From: Myxococcota bacterium
Lineage (GTDB): Bacteria > Myxococcota_A > Bradymonadia > UBA7976 > UBA1532
Length of the DNA: 64,000 nt
Direction of reading: 5' to 3'
Assembly: GCA_963169045.1 (NCBI GenBank)
Contig: CAUJDF010000106.1
Span: 60,095 to 124,094 of the forward strand
A program made the position numbers and the translations under genes. The notes beneath the pieces are model-generated. The model did no database searches, was not told the origin of the DNA, and saw only the letters and a program-made list of their open reading frames with translations. This document shows, one piece after another, positions 18,419-26,119 of the stretch; positions within the stretch are counted from its first letter, which is position 1, and each line of letters starts with the position of its first letter.

Positions 18419-18920
18419 CCTCTCCCTCGGGATGGGCCGCGAACCAGTCGGCGATGCCGACGCGCGGCCCGAACCGCCTCGCCAGCTCGTCCTCGAGCGC
18501 GTCCTGATTGCCGAAGACGATGGGATCGCCCGCCGCCTCGAGCGCGGGGAGCGCCGCCTCGACGATCGTGCAGAAGGCGTCGTGTGCGCGCCCGCGGTAG
18601 AAGCCGTACGAGCGGCAGGCGGCCGGGCGGTGCGCGTAGACGCGGCACGCGCCGTCGGACGTGTCGAGGAACGGGCACTCGACCGGCGCCGCTCCCAACC
18701 TCTCGACCTTGTTGCGGATTTCGGCGCGGACTGCCGGCGGGAGCGCGAGGTGGCCGCGCCAGACCGCCTGCCACTCGGCGCGCGTCAGCGACGGCGCCTC
18801 GCCGAGGCGGCGGCAACAGCCGTCACAGCCGCGCCGGCAGGGCCAGTCCCGGCCATCGGACGCGCTCCGGGCGCGCGCCTCGATGGCATCGTAGAGGACG
18901 TGCAGGGCCTCCCGCTCCAT
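18399..18920 (-). CDS. YkgJ family cysteine-cluster protein
   Basis: The 173-residue protein has the YkgJ Cys pattern. C28-x3-C32-x2-C35-C36 (PCRRGCDGCC) is followed by C82, C92 and C102 in the CPFLD / ACRVYAHRPAACRSYGF block, with one more Cys at 117. The CRVYAHRPxxCR signature is diagnostic. Such proteins probably bind zinc or an iron-sulfur cluster; their function is not established. The length is normal for the family. It is cytoplasmic, with no signal peptide. Its 3' end overlaps the convergent kelch/SRCR gene by 20 bp. The next gene upstream on the same strand ends 15 bp before this start, so the two may be co-transcribed. Confidence 0.9.
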   Translation of the reverse strand: MEREALHVLYDAIEARARSASDGRDWPCRRGCDGCCRRLGEAPSLTRAEWQAVWRGHLALPPAVRAEIRNKVERLGAAPVECPFLDTSDGACRVYAHRPAACRSYGFYRGRAHDAFCTIVEAALPALEAAGDPIVFGNQDALEDELARRFGPRVGIADWFAAHPEGEVSADGR

Positions 18921-18935
18921 GCGCGGGAGGATATC

Positions 18936-19259
18936 TCAACGGTGGGCGCTCTGGGTGCGCGCGGCGCCGCTGGCGCTGTCGTCCTCCGACTCCTTCGGGT
19001 GGCACTTGCCGTCGCCGCAGATCTGCGTCGCGGTGTCGCAGCAGCCCTGCCCGCACATCACCTCGCCGTCGCCGCAGCTCGCGGCGGGCGCGTCGCGGCC
19101 GGCGCTCGCCTGGTCGGCGCGGACGCCGGCGCCCTTGATCGGCGCCTTCCCCGGCTTGTGGTTCTTCGCGGCCTTGGGCAGCTCCGCCTCCGCGGGCGCG
19201 GGCGCGGTGGCGATCCAGGCGAACGTGGTCATGGCGGCGAGCATCGCGATGCGCTTCAT
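18936..19259 (-). CDS. Small secreted Cys-rich protein
   Basis: The 107-residue product has a signal peptide (MKRIAMLAAMTTFAWIA, then AEA), a Lys/Pro-rich linker and a compact six-Cys module (SCGDGEVMCGQGCCDTATQICGDGKC in two parts: CGDGEVMCGQGCC and QICGDGKC). It ends in an acidic and polar tail. The Cys spacing resembles short disulfide-rich modules common in exported myxobacterial proteins; no function is known to me. The ATG at 19257-19259 was preferred because GGAGTGAG stands about six bases upstream. An in-frame GTG three codons earlier would overlap that site. It probably forms a two-gene unit with the YkgJ gene. The 176 bp upstream to 19435 hold no gene. Confidence 0.7.
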   Translation of the reverse strand: MKRIAMLAAMTTFAWIATAPAPAEAELPKAAKNHKPGKAPIKGAGVRADQASAGRDAPAASCGDGEVMCGQGCCDTATQICGDGKCHPKESEDDSASGAARTQSAHR

Positions 19260-19435
19260 GGGTCTCACTCCGTGTCAGTGGGTGCCGACACAGTCACGGC
19301 GGCCGGAGGCGCCCGCTCGACGGCGCGGGTTCGGACGGCCCCACCTCGGCGCCCGGCGTCATGCGCGATGCGCGAATCGCGTCCGGCCACGCCGTCCCCG
19401 AGTGGGTCGGCCGCGTCGCGCCTCGGCTCGCGCGG

Positions 19436-20095
19436 TCAGCGGCGGTCGAGCGGCTGGGCGGCGACGCGGACGACGGTCTCGAGGAAGGCGACGGCGGCGG
19501 CCTCGCACGCTTCGAGGGAGCCGGTGAGCCAGGCGGCGCTGAAGTTCGTCTCGGTGGGCGGCGGGAAGATGCGCACCGCCGTGACGTCGGCGGCCTTGAG
19601 CGCGGCGTCGAAGCCGAGGGTGCCCTCCATCGGCGGGGCGACGAGGTAGGCCATGGGCTCGCCGACGGCGAGGCCGGCCTGGGCGCTCAGGTAGTGGCCG
19701 AGCGAGGCGATGACGTGCGGGAAGACCGCCGTCTTCTTCGCCTCGTCGGCGCCGTAGAAGCAGGCGTCGTGCTCGAGGCAGGCCACGAGCGCGCGCAGGC
19801 CCTCGTCGATCTCGTCGGGATCGCTGGCGGCGATGACGCCGAGGATCTCACCCGAGAGGGGACCCGAGCCATGGGCGGCGCCGGCGTAGAACGACTTCGC
19901 GAAGACGACGTCGACCGGCGCGTGCTTCGTGCACTCGTCGAGCGCCACGTAGGTGGGGTCGTCCTGGTCCACCGTGATCAAGCCGAGCGAACGATGGCGC
20001 AGGGGGTCGGCGCCGTACGCGCGCAGGATCGCGTCGTCGGCGTTGGGGATGCGGCGCACGGACAAAATGCGCGGCGGCAGGGGCTCGAGGATCAT
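19436..20095 (-). CDS. eutL: Ethanolamine-utilisation microcompartment shell protein EutL
   Basis: The 219-residue protein matches EutL throughout. Landmarks are RSLGLITVDQDDPTYVALDE (residues 35-55), SFYAGAAHGSGPLSGE (68-85), YLSAQAGLAVGEPMAYLVAP (about 133-153) and PPPTETNFSAAWLTGS (178-193). EutL is a tandem-BMC-domain shell protein that forms trimers with a gated pore and is thought to pass larger substrates or cofactors. Its ATG at 20093-20095 overlaps the eutC stop (ATGA), so the genes are translationally coupled. No other shell protein, aldehyde dehydrogenase, phosphotransacetylase or EutA reactivase gene lies within the window, which is unusual for a eut locus. Confidence 0.93.
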   Translation of the reverse strand: MILEPLPPRILSVRRIPNADDAILRAYGADPLRHRSLGLITVDQDDPTYVALDECTKHAPVDVVFAKSFYAGAAHGSGPLSGEILGVIAASDPDEIDEGLRALVACLEHDACFYGADEAKKTAVFPHVIASLGHYLSAQAGLAVGEPMAYLVAPPMEGTLGFDAALKAADVTAVRIFPPPTETNFSAAWLTGSLEACEAAAVAFLETVVRVAAQPLDRR

Positions 20096-21009
20096 CCGGG
20101 CACCTCGACGAGGCGGACGCGCTCCTGCGGGGCGCGGGGGTGGCGCGAGGCGGCCTCGCCGAGCTCCGCGGTGAGCTTGCCAAGGTCGAGCGTCACGCCC
20201 GACGTGCGCTGGTCGATCATCGCCTTCGCCAGCACCGCGAGGCGGTGGCCGGCGACCGGCGGCGGCGTGCCGCGCGCGTGGATGTTGGACATCATGTTGC
20301 GGTCGCCGTCGGTGCGACCGACCGCCGGCTGGAATACGAGGTACGCCGACAGCCCGTCGCCGGTGCCGAGACCGGGCCGCTCGCCGAGCAGGATGGCGGC
20401 GACCTTGGCCCGCACCTCCTGGCCGATCTCGTCCTCGAGCCACACCCGGGCGAACCGGGCACACATCGGCGTGCCCACCGACAGCCCGCGCGCCTCGCAC
20501 TCCTTCGTGAAGGCTTCGAGCAGCGCCTTGCCCGACTGCATGCACGCGACCGCCGACAGCCCGTCGGCGACGATGGGCTGGACGTCGACGTCCTTGCGCG
20601 CGACCTGGCGCAGGCGCGCGAGCGACTCCTCGTCGAGCCGGCGCCCGAGGTCGGGCCGCAGCAGGAACTCGCGGTGGTCCGTGACCCGCGACTTCAGCGG
20701 GATCATGCCGTTCTTCTCGGCCCAGTCCTCGGGGAGCAGCGTCGCCACCGCGTGGTGGGCGACGGCCAGCTCGGCCTGGAACTGCAGCACGACGTCGGTC
20801 GAGTAGCGCGTGCCCACGTGGCCGATGCCGACGAGCGCCGTCGTGTGCGGCGCCGCCTCGCGGGCGTAGCGCGATCTGCCTTCGTCGCGGCGCGGGAACA
20901 CGCGGACCGGCGGCTCGGGGATGGCGGGGATCGGCGGCGGCGGGGGCAGCGGCGCCGCGCCGCCGAGCTGCCGCCGCAGCTCTTCGACGAGCTGGCGCGT
21001 GCGGCTCAT
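20092..21009 (-). CDS. eutC: Ethanolamine ammonia-lyase small subunit
   Basis: The 305-residue protein matches EutC. After a Pro-rich linker near residues 20-35 come RYSTDVVLQFQAELAVAHHA (about 68-88), DHREFLLRPDLGRRL (about 112-126), IVADGLSA (about 148), GERPGLGTGDGLSAYLVF (about 210-228) and DGDRNMMSNIHARG (about 235-249). With EutB it forms the adenosylcobalamin-dependent enzyme that splits ethanolamine into acetaldehyde and ammonia; the small subunit contributes most of the B12 contacts. The length is close to the roughly 295 residues of the enterobacterial protein, with the N-terminal linker accounting for the difference. Start and stop overlap eutB and eutL as ATGA, so the three form a tight operon. 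Confidence 0.95.
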   Translation of the reverse strand: MSRTRQLVEELRRQLGGAAPLPPPPPIPAIPEPPVRVFPRRDEGRSRYAREAAPHTTALVGIGHVGTRYSTDVVLQFQAELAVAHHAVATLLPEDWAEKNGMIPLKSRVTDHREFLLRPDLGRRLDEESLARLRQVARKDVDVQPIVADGLSAVACMQSGKALLEAFTKECEARGLSVGTPMCARFARVWLEDEIGQEVRAKVAAILLGERPGLGTGDGLSAYLVFQPAVGRTDGDRNMMSNIHARGTPPPVAGHRLAVLAKAMIDQRTSGVTLDLGKLTAELGEAASRHPRAPQERVRLVEVPG

Positions 21010-22373
21010 GCGGGCCTCACCACGCTGGGATCGCCGAAGCGGGGCCCCGGCTTCGTGCCGTCCATGATGCCGACCTCGTTCAGCCACGCGTCGAACTCGG
21101 GCGTGGGGCGCTTGCCGAGCAACAGACGCACCGAGGGGATGTCGTGGAACGACGTCGACTGGTAGTTGAGCATGATGTCGTCGCCCACCGGCAGCGACAT
21201 GAGATACGTGCAGCCGGCGGCGCCGAGCAGCACCTTGAGGCTCTCGAGCTCGTCCTGGCTCATCGACGCGTGGTAGGTGAAGCACGCGTCGCAGCCCATC
21301 GGCAGGCCGAGCAGCTTGCCCATGAAGTGGTCCTCGAGGCCGGCGCGCGTGATCTGCGGGCCCGACTCGAGGTACTCCGGGCCGATGAAACCGACCACGG
21401 TGTTGACCAGGAAGGGCTTGTAGCGCCTGGCGAATCCGTACGCGCGGGCCTCGATCGTGACCTGGTCGGCGCCGTGGTGGGCCGCCGAAGACAGCGCGCT
21501 GCCCTGCCCCGTCTCGAAGTACATGCAGTTGGGGCCGCGCGTCGTGCCCTTCCGCTTCATCTTCTCGTAGGCCTCGTCCATCAGCTCGATGCTGATGCCG
21601 AAGGCCTTGTTCGCCTGCTCGGTGCCCGCCAGCGACTGGAACATGAGGTCCATCGGGCAGCCGAGGTCGAGCGCGCGCATCTGCACCGTCACGTGAGACA
21701 GCACGCAGTGCTGCGTGGGACAGCCGTTCTTCTTCAGCAGCGCGTCGAGCGCGGTGAGGATCTCGGCGGTGCTCTCGGCGGTGTCGGTCGCCGGGTTCAC
21801 GCCGATGACGGCGTCGCCGCAACCGTAGCTCAGGCCCTCGCGCGTGCTCAGCAGGATGCCGTTCACATCGTCGGTCGGGTGGTTCGGCTGCACGCGCGAC
21901 GACAGCCGGCCCGGCAGGCCCAGCGTGTTGTTGGCGCGGACGACGACCTCGCACTTCGCCGCCACGCTCATGAGGTCGAGGTTGCTCATGAGCTTGCAGA
22001 CCGCGGCGGCCATCTCGGGCGTCAGGCCCGGCGAGACGGCGCGGATGAGGCCGCCGGTGGTCTTCGCGTCCAGCAGCCACTCGCGGAACTGGCCGACGGT
22101 CAGGTGCTTCACGGCGGCGTAGGCCTGCTCGTTCAGCGTGTCGTCGACCATGCGCGTCAGCTCGTCCTTCTCGTAGGGGACGACGGGGTGGTTGCGCAGC
22201 TCGGCGAGCGTGAGATGGGCGAGGACGGCGCGGGCGGCGACGCGCTCGACGGCGTCTCGGGCGGAGACGCCGGCGAGGTCGTCGCCCGACTTCGGCGGGT
22301 TGGCCTTCGCCAGGACCTCTCTGACCGAGTCGAAGCGGTACCCGACCTGACGGATGTTGGCGGCGAGTCGCAT
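21006..22373 (-). CDS. eutB: Ethanolamine ammonia-lyase large subunit
   Basis: The 455-residue protein is almost exactly the length of enterobacterial EutB. It contains the family blocks VQPNHPTDDVNGILLS, GLSYGCGDAVIGVNPATD, CMYFETGQGSALSSAAHHGA and VNTVVGFIGPEYLESGPQ. A Glu falls at position 287 (in FETGQG), the number I recall for the active-site Glu of the enterobacterial enzyme. This TIM-barrel subunit binds ethanolamine and carries out the radical 1,2-migration with adenosylcobalamin in the cytoplasm or inside a microcompartment. The ATG at 22371-22373 has only a weak ribosome site (CGGGA). A hairpin lies in the 57-bp gap to the upstream YaiI gene. No regulator such as EutR or EutV/W is next to it. 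Confidence 0.97.
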   Translation of the reverse strand: MRLAANIRQVGYRFDSVREVLAKANPPKSGDDLAGVSARDAVERVAARAVLAHLTLAELRNHPVVPYEKDELTRMVDDTLNEQAYAAVKHLTVGQFREWLLDAKTTGGLIRAVSPGLTPEMAAAVCKLMSNLDLMSVAAKCEVVVRANNTLGLPGRLSSRVQPNHPTDDVNGILLSTREGLSYGCGDAVIGVNPATDTAESTAEILTALDALLKKNGCPTQHCVLSHVTVQMRALDLGCPMDLMFQSLAGTEQANKAFGISIELMDEAYEKMKRKGTTRGPNCMYFETGQGSALSSAAHHGADQVTIEARAYGFARRYKPFLVNTVVGFIGPEYLESGPQITRAGLEDHFMGKLLGLPMGCDACFTYHASMSQDELESLKVLLGAAGCTYLMSLPVGDDIMLNYQSTSFHDIPSVRLLLGKRPTPEFDAWLNEVGIMDGTKPGPRFGDPSVVRPA

Positions 22374-22389
22374 CGCGGTCCCGGAGATA

Positions 22390-22410
22390 ACACGCCTGCG
22401 GGGCGCGTGT
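22390..22410 (-). terminator. Hairpin between the YaiI-type gene and eutB
   Basis: ACACGC and GCGTGT form a 6-bp stem with a nine-base GC-rich loop in the 57-bp gap. It could terminate or attenuate read-through from the upstream gene into eutBCL. There is no T-tract. Confidence 0.4.
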
Positions 22411-22430
22411 CAGCTTGCCCGTTGGGGACT

Positions 22431-22892
22431 TCAGCCGCGCTTGATCGCGTTCACGAGCTCGTCGAGCGCGGAGAGGAAACGCGAGCGGTCGGCCTTCTGC
22501 ATCGGGGGCGGACCGCTGCTCGGGCCGCCGCCGAGCTCCGCGCCGGAGCGCAGCGTGGTCATCAGGTCGCGGGTGGCGAGCGCGTCGCCCACGTTGTCGG
22601 CGTCGAGCAGGCGCCCGCGAGTGGTGATCACGCGCGCGCCGCCGTCGATCGCGCGCGCCGCCAGCGGCAGGTCGCTCGTGACGACGATGTCGCCGGGGCC
22701 GGCGTGGTCGGCGATCCACTTGTCGGCCTCGTCGCTCCCCCGCCCCACGACGACGAGGTGCGCCTTCGCGCCCGAGGGGATGTTCATCGCCCGGTTGCAG
22801 ACGTAGTGGACCGACAGGCCGTAGCGCTGGGCGACGCGCCACGTCTCCTCCTTGACGGGACAGCCATCGGCGTCGACGTACACCTCGAGCAT
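22431..22892 (-). CDS. YaiI/YqxD family (DUF188) protein
   Basis: The 153-residue protein carries the family signature YVDADGCPVKEE at residues 5-16, then a Rossmann/PIN-like core with VVVGRGSDEADKWIADHAGPGD (residues about 47-68, in parts) and VTSDLPLAARAID. The fold resembles PIN-type nucleases and the acidic residues are in place, but no reaction is established for the family. It is cytoplasmic. The ATG at 22890-22892 follows CCGGAGATCCGC. It starts 13 bp after the stop of the upstream exported-protein gene, so the two may be co-transcribed despite unrelated functions. Confidence 0.92.
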   Translation of the reverse strand: MLEVYVDADGCPVKEETWRVAQRYGLSVHYVCNRAMNIPSGAKAHLVVVGRGSDEADKWIADHAGPGDIVVTSDLPLAARAIDGGARVITTRGRLLDADNVGDALATRDLMTTLRSGAELGGGPSSGPPPMQKADRSRFLSALDELVNAIKRG

Positions 22893-22905
22893 GCGGATCT
22901 CCGGG

Positions 22906-23934
22906 TCAGAGGCGGCGGCGGCGCGTGGCGAGCAGGAGCGCCGCGAGCCAGGGGAGCGGGACGGCGGGGCCGGGCGCGGCGTCGCAGGCGCAGCCGGCGT
23001 CGCCGGGGTGGACGTCGTCGGCCGGCGGCGACTCGTCGGAACGGCCCGCCTCGATGGGCCCCCCGCCGTCCTGCGGCGCGACGGCGGGCCCCAGGTCGTC
23101 TTCGGCCGCGTCTGCGGCCGGTGCGGCGGCGTCGGGCGGGCTCGCCGCCGCGTCTGCGGCCGGTGCGGCGGCGTCGGGCGGGCGCGCCGCCGCGTCCGCG
23201 CCCTCGCCCGCGTCCACGACGGGCGCGGCGGCGTCCGCCGGGGCGCCGTCCGAAGCGGCCGCGTCCACCGTCGTGTCGGGCGCGGCCGCGTCCGGCGCGG
23301 CGACATACAGCGGCCCGTCGTCCAGGCGCCCATCGCACGCCGGCAGCGCGACGGGACCGACGGCGCCGGGCACGTCGAAGCAGAACGAGCGCATCGCGAT
23401 GCGGTCGCCGCCGTCGGCGAAGCCGCTGTTGTCGGAGTCGTTCACCGCCACGTACAGCACGTGGGCGCCGGGCCGACGCGGCGTCAGGCGGAACTCGGGC
23501 TCGGCGATGCTGTCGGCCTCGAAGGCGACGGGCGCGCCGTGCCGCAGCTCGTCCGCCTCGAGCACCCACGGGTCCGGCTCGCGCACCTCGGCCAGCGCGG
23601 CGTCGAGATCGCCGGGCGCCCCGCTCACCGCCATGCCGAGGCCGAGGCCGCGGGTGCCGACCGGTCCGACCGAGCGCACGCGGACACGGAAGGCGGTGGT
23701 CGCGCCGACGGCGAGCTCGCCGAGCGCGTACGCGTTGATCGCCGGGGCCACGACGGGGCGGGCGAGCTCGCCGGGCGCGACGGCGAAGTGGCAGTCGCCG
23801 CAGTGGACGCCCTGCTTGCCGCTGTAGCCGACGATGCCGGTCTGGCGCGCGGCCGCGGTCGCGGGGAAGGCCGCGAGCGCGACCGGCAGGAGACGAGAGA
23901 AGCGTGCCAATCGACCCCCCCGGGGCGCGAACAT
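22906..23934 (-). CDS. MYXO-CTERM-anchored protein with CxxCH motif (MXAN_6652-like)
   Basis: The 342-residue protein has an N-terminal signal peptide and then a domain opening with GYSGKQGVHCGDCHF, including a CxxCH heme-attachment motif at residues 45-49. The domain continues as a beta-sandwich to about residue 195. A long Ala/Asp/Pro-rich spacer follows (AADAAASPPDAAAP-type repeats). The end is GCACDAAPGP, a hydrophobic helix (AVPLPWLAALLLA) and TRRRRL. That CxC, helix and Arg cluster is the layout of MYXO-CTERM sorting signals, which anchor proteins at the myxobacterial surface. The N-terminal pattern recalls the MXAN_6652 family, whose function is unknown. Heme attachment is possible but rests on a single CxxCH. 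Confidence 0.82.
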   Translation of the reverse strand: MFAPRGGRLARFSRLLPVALAAFPATAAARQTGIVGYSGKQGVHCGDCHFAVAPGELARPVVAPAINAYALGELAVGATTAFRVRVRSVGPVGTRGLGLGMAVSGAPGDLDAALAEVREPDPWVLEADELRHGAPVAFEADSIAEPEFRLTPRRPGAHVLYVAVNDSDNSGFADGGDRIAMRSFCFDVPGAVGPVALPACDGRLDDGPLYVAAPDAAAPDTTVDAAASDGAPADAAAPVVDAGEGADAAARPPDAAAPAADAAASPPDAAAPAADAAEDDLGPAVAPQDGGGPIEAGRSDESPPADDVHPGDAGCACDAAPGPAVPLPWLAALLLATRRRRL

Positions 23935-23962
23935 GGACGCGCGACCGGGCCGGGGTCAAGCG

Positions 23963-26023
23963 TCAGAGGGCGACGCACACGGCGGGACAGTCGCGGCCAC
24001 CGGCGGCGGGCGCGCACTGGTCGCGCGGGTCGTCGACGCAGGCCTGGCCGCGGGGGCAGCGCAGGTCGCCGATGCCGCCGCAGGCCGCGCCCGGGGTGAC
24101 GCAGAGGCCGCCGCAGTCGCGGCCGCCGTTCGCGGGGTCGCAGCGGTCGGTCGGGTCGTCGACGCAGATCTCCTCGCGGCCGCAGCGCAGGCCGGCGATG
24201 CCGCCGCACCGCCGGACCTCCGGGGCGTCGACGCAGATGCCGCCGCAGTCCGCGCCGCCGTTCGCCGGATCGCAGCCGTCGCCCGGGTTGTCGACGCACA
24301 CCTGGCCGTCGGGGCACGGGAAGCCGGCGATGCCGCCGCAGACCTGGGGCGCCGGCTCGCAGATGCCGCCGCAGTCCGCCCCGCCGTTCTCCGGATCGCA
24401 GTCGTCGCTCGGGTCGTCGACGCAGACCTCCCCGCGCGGGCACGCCCGGCCGAGCAGCCCGCCGCACTCGGGCGCCACCGGCGCGTCGACGCAGATGCCG
24501 CCGCAGTCGGCGCCCCGCGCCGGATCGCAGTCGTCGCTCGGGTCGTCGACGCACACCTGGCCGGCCGGACAGCGCAGGCCGGCGATGCCGCCGCAGCGCT
24601 GCGGATCGGGCTGGTCGTCGACGCAGATGCCGCCGCAGTCGGCGCCCCGCGCCGGATCGCAGTCGTCGGTCGGGTCGTCGACGCACACCTGGCCGCGCGG
24701 GCACCGGATGCCGGCGATGCCGCCGCACATGACGCGGTGGCAGGTCGCCTCGCACGCCTCCTCGGTCTCGAACACGCGCGCCTGGCAACCGGCGTCGCAG
24801 GCGCAGCCCGAGATGGGGACGCACATGCCGGAGCCGGCGTCGACGCCCCAGCCGAAGAACGCCTCGCAGGGGCCGAACTCACCGGGCTCGATGGCGCCGC
24901 ACAGGCCGGGCAGGCACTGGCCCTCGACGCAGGCCTCGCCGGCGGCGCAGTCGCCGTCGGCGCGGCAGGCGCCCTGCGCGGCGGCGCACTCGCGCCAGGA
25001 GAGGCAGACGTCGGTGTAGCAGTTGTTGCGGATCTCGGGGACCGTCCCGGCCGGGCAGGGCGGCGCCAGACGGCGGCAGGCGACCTGCGTGCCGTCGGTG
25101 CTGCAGTCCGCGTCCTCGGCGTCGCAGCGGCCGTCGCGGTCGGCGTCGGGGCAGCCCGGCGCGCACTCCGCCCACGTCACGCAGCGGTCGGTGTAGCAGC
25201 CGTTGCGGACCTCGGGGACCGTCCCACGCAGGCAGCGCGGCGGGATGCGGTCGCAGACCGAGGGCATCCCGTCGGGGTTGCACTCGTCGTCGTCGGGGTC
25301 GCACAGGCCGTCGCCGTCGGCGTCGGGACAGCCACCGCACTGCAGCTCGTACCAGATGCACTCGCCCTGCACGCAGCCGCACTGGCCGACCGGGAGCGGG
25401 ATGCCTTCGCACGTGGAGTTGATGCCCTCTTCGGCGGAGCAGATCTCGGCGCTGCAGCCGCCCCGGAAACAGTCGTCGTCGGTGGCGCAGGCGTTGGCGA
25501 AGCCGGCGCCCTCGTAGCGGGCGGCGAACGGGTCGCGCGGATCGTCGGCGGTCGCGACGGGCACGCACTCCTGGACGCCGCCGGCGCCGCCTTCACCGCC
25601 GGCGCCGCCCTCACCGCCGGCGCCGCCTTCACCGCCGGCGCCGCCTTGACCACCGGCGCCGCCCTGACCACCGGCGCCGCCCTGACCACCGGCGCCGCCC
25701 TGCCCGCCGGCGCCGCCCTGACCACCGGCGCCGCCCTGACCACCGGCGCCGCCCTGACCACCGGCGCCGCCTTGACCACCGGCGCCGCCCTGCCCGCCAG
25801 CGCCGCCTTGACCACCGGCGCCGCCTTCGCCGCCGGCGCCGCCGGCCCCGCCTTCGCCGCCGGCGCCACCGGCCCCGCCGCCGCCTTCACCGCCCTCGCC
25901 GCCGCCGCCCCCGATGCCGCCGCCGGCGCCGCCGTCGCCGTCCCCGGCGCCGTCGTCCTCCGTGTCGCAGGCCGAGAGCGTCAGCGCCAGCGCGGCGGCA
26001 ACGATCGTCCACGTGAATCGCAT
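23963..26023 (-). CDS. Lipoprotein with Gly-rich hexapeptide repeats, Kunitz-like and Cys-rich repeats
   Basis: The 686-residue protein has a lipobox (ALTLSAC) and then a stretch up to about residue 150 dominated by the hexapeptide GGAGGQ/E. Modules with CPDADGDGLCDPDDDECN-type sites follow (potential Ca2+ binding). A Kunitz-like module follows near residue 390-450: CGAIEPGEFGPC, FGWGVDAGSGMC, then RVFETEEACEATC. Six repeats of about 42 residues end it (CGGIAGLRCPxGQVCVDDPxDDCDPxxGADCGGIC). The whole looks like a disulfide-stabilised surface protein; no enzyme is recognisable. The ATG at 26021-26023 follows GGGGAGG, and a GTG two codons earlier would sit on that site. A palindrome precedes the gene. 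Confidence 0.85.
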   Translation of the reverse strand: MRFTWTIVAAALALTLSACDTEDDGAGDGDGGAGGGIGGGGGEGGEGGGGAGGAGGEGGAGGAGGEGGAGGQGGAGGQGGAGGQGGAGGQGGAGGQGGAGGQGGAGGQGGAGGQGGAGGQGGAGGQGGAGGEGGAGGEGGAGGEGGAGGVQECVPVATADDPRDPFAARYEGAGFANACATDDDCFRGGCSAEICSAEEGINSTCEGIPLPVGQCGCVQGECIWYELQCGGCPDADGDGLCDPDDDECNPDGMPSVCDRIPPRCLRGTVPEVRNGCYTDRCVTWAECAPGCPDADRDGRCDAEDADCSTDGTQVACRRLAPPCPAGTVPEIRNNCYTDVCLSWRECAAAQGACRADGDCAAGEACVEGQCLPGLCGAIEPGEFGPCEAFFGWGVDAGSGMCVPISGCACDAGCQARVFETEEACEATCHRVMCGGIAGIRCPRGQVCVDDPTDDCDPARGADCGGICVDDQPDPQRCGGIAGLRCPAGQVCVDDPSDDCDPARGADCGGICVDAPVAPECGGLLGRACPRGEVCVDDPSDDCDPENGGADCGGICEPAPQVCGGIAGFPCPDGQVCVDNPGDGCDPANGGADCGGICVDAPEVRRCGGIAGLRCGREEICVDDPTDRCDPANGGRDCGGLCVTPGAACGGIGDLRCPRGQACVDDPRDQCAPAAGGRDCPAVCVAL
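25583..25834 (-). repeat. Fourteen 18-bp coding repeats (GGAGGQ/E)
   Basis: Fourteen consecutive 18-bp units of the form GGCGCCGCCCTGACCACC encode the Gly-Ala-Gly hexapeptides of the lipoprotein gene. Variation is mostly at two or three positions (CTG/TTG/TTC, ACC/GCC). More diverged units flank it. Slippage could change the copy number without breaking the frame. Confidence 0.85.
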
Positions 26024-26046
26024 GTGCACCTCCCCAGTCGAGGATC

Positions 26047-26062
26047 GTCGCCCTCGGGCGAC
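26047..26062. terminator. Palindrome between two exported-protein genes
   Basis: GTCGCCC-TC-GGGCGAC is a perfect 7-bp stem with a two-base centre. It lies 57 bp past the stop of the gene ending at 26120 and 24 bp upstream of the next gene's start at 26023. It could be a terminator or an operator. There is no T-tract. Confidence 0.4.
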
Positions 26063-26119
26063 ACCGGCCTCATCATCGGTGAGACACGCGGATCGAGGGA
26101 AGGGCGCACCGGCGGGATC

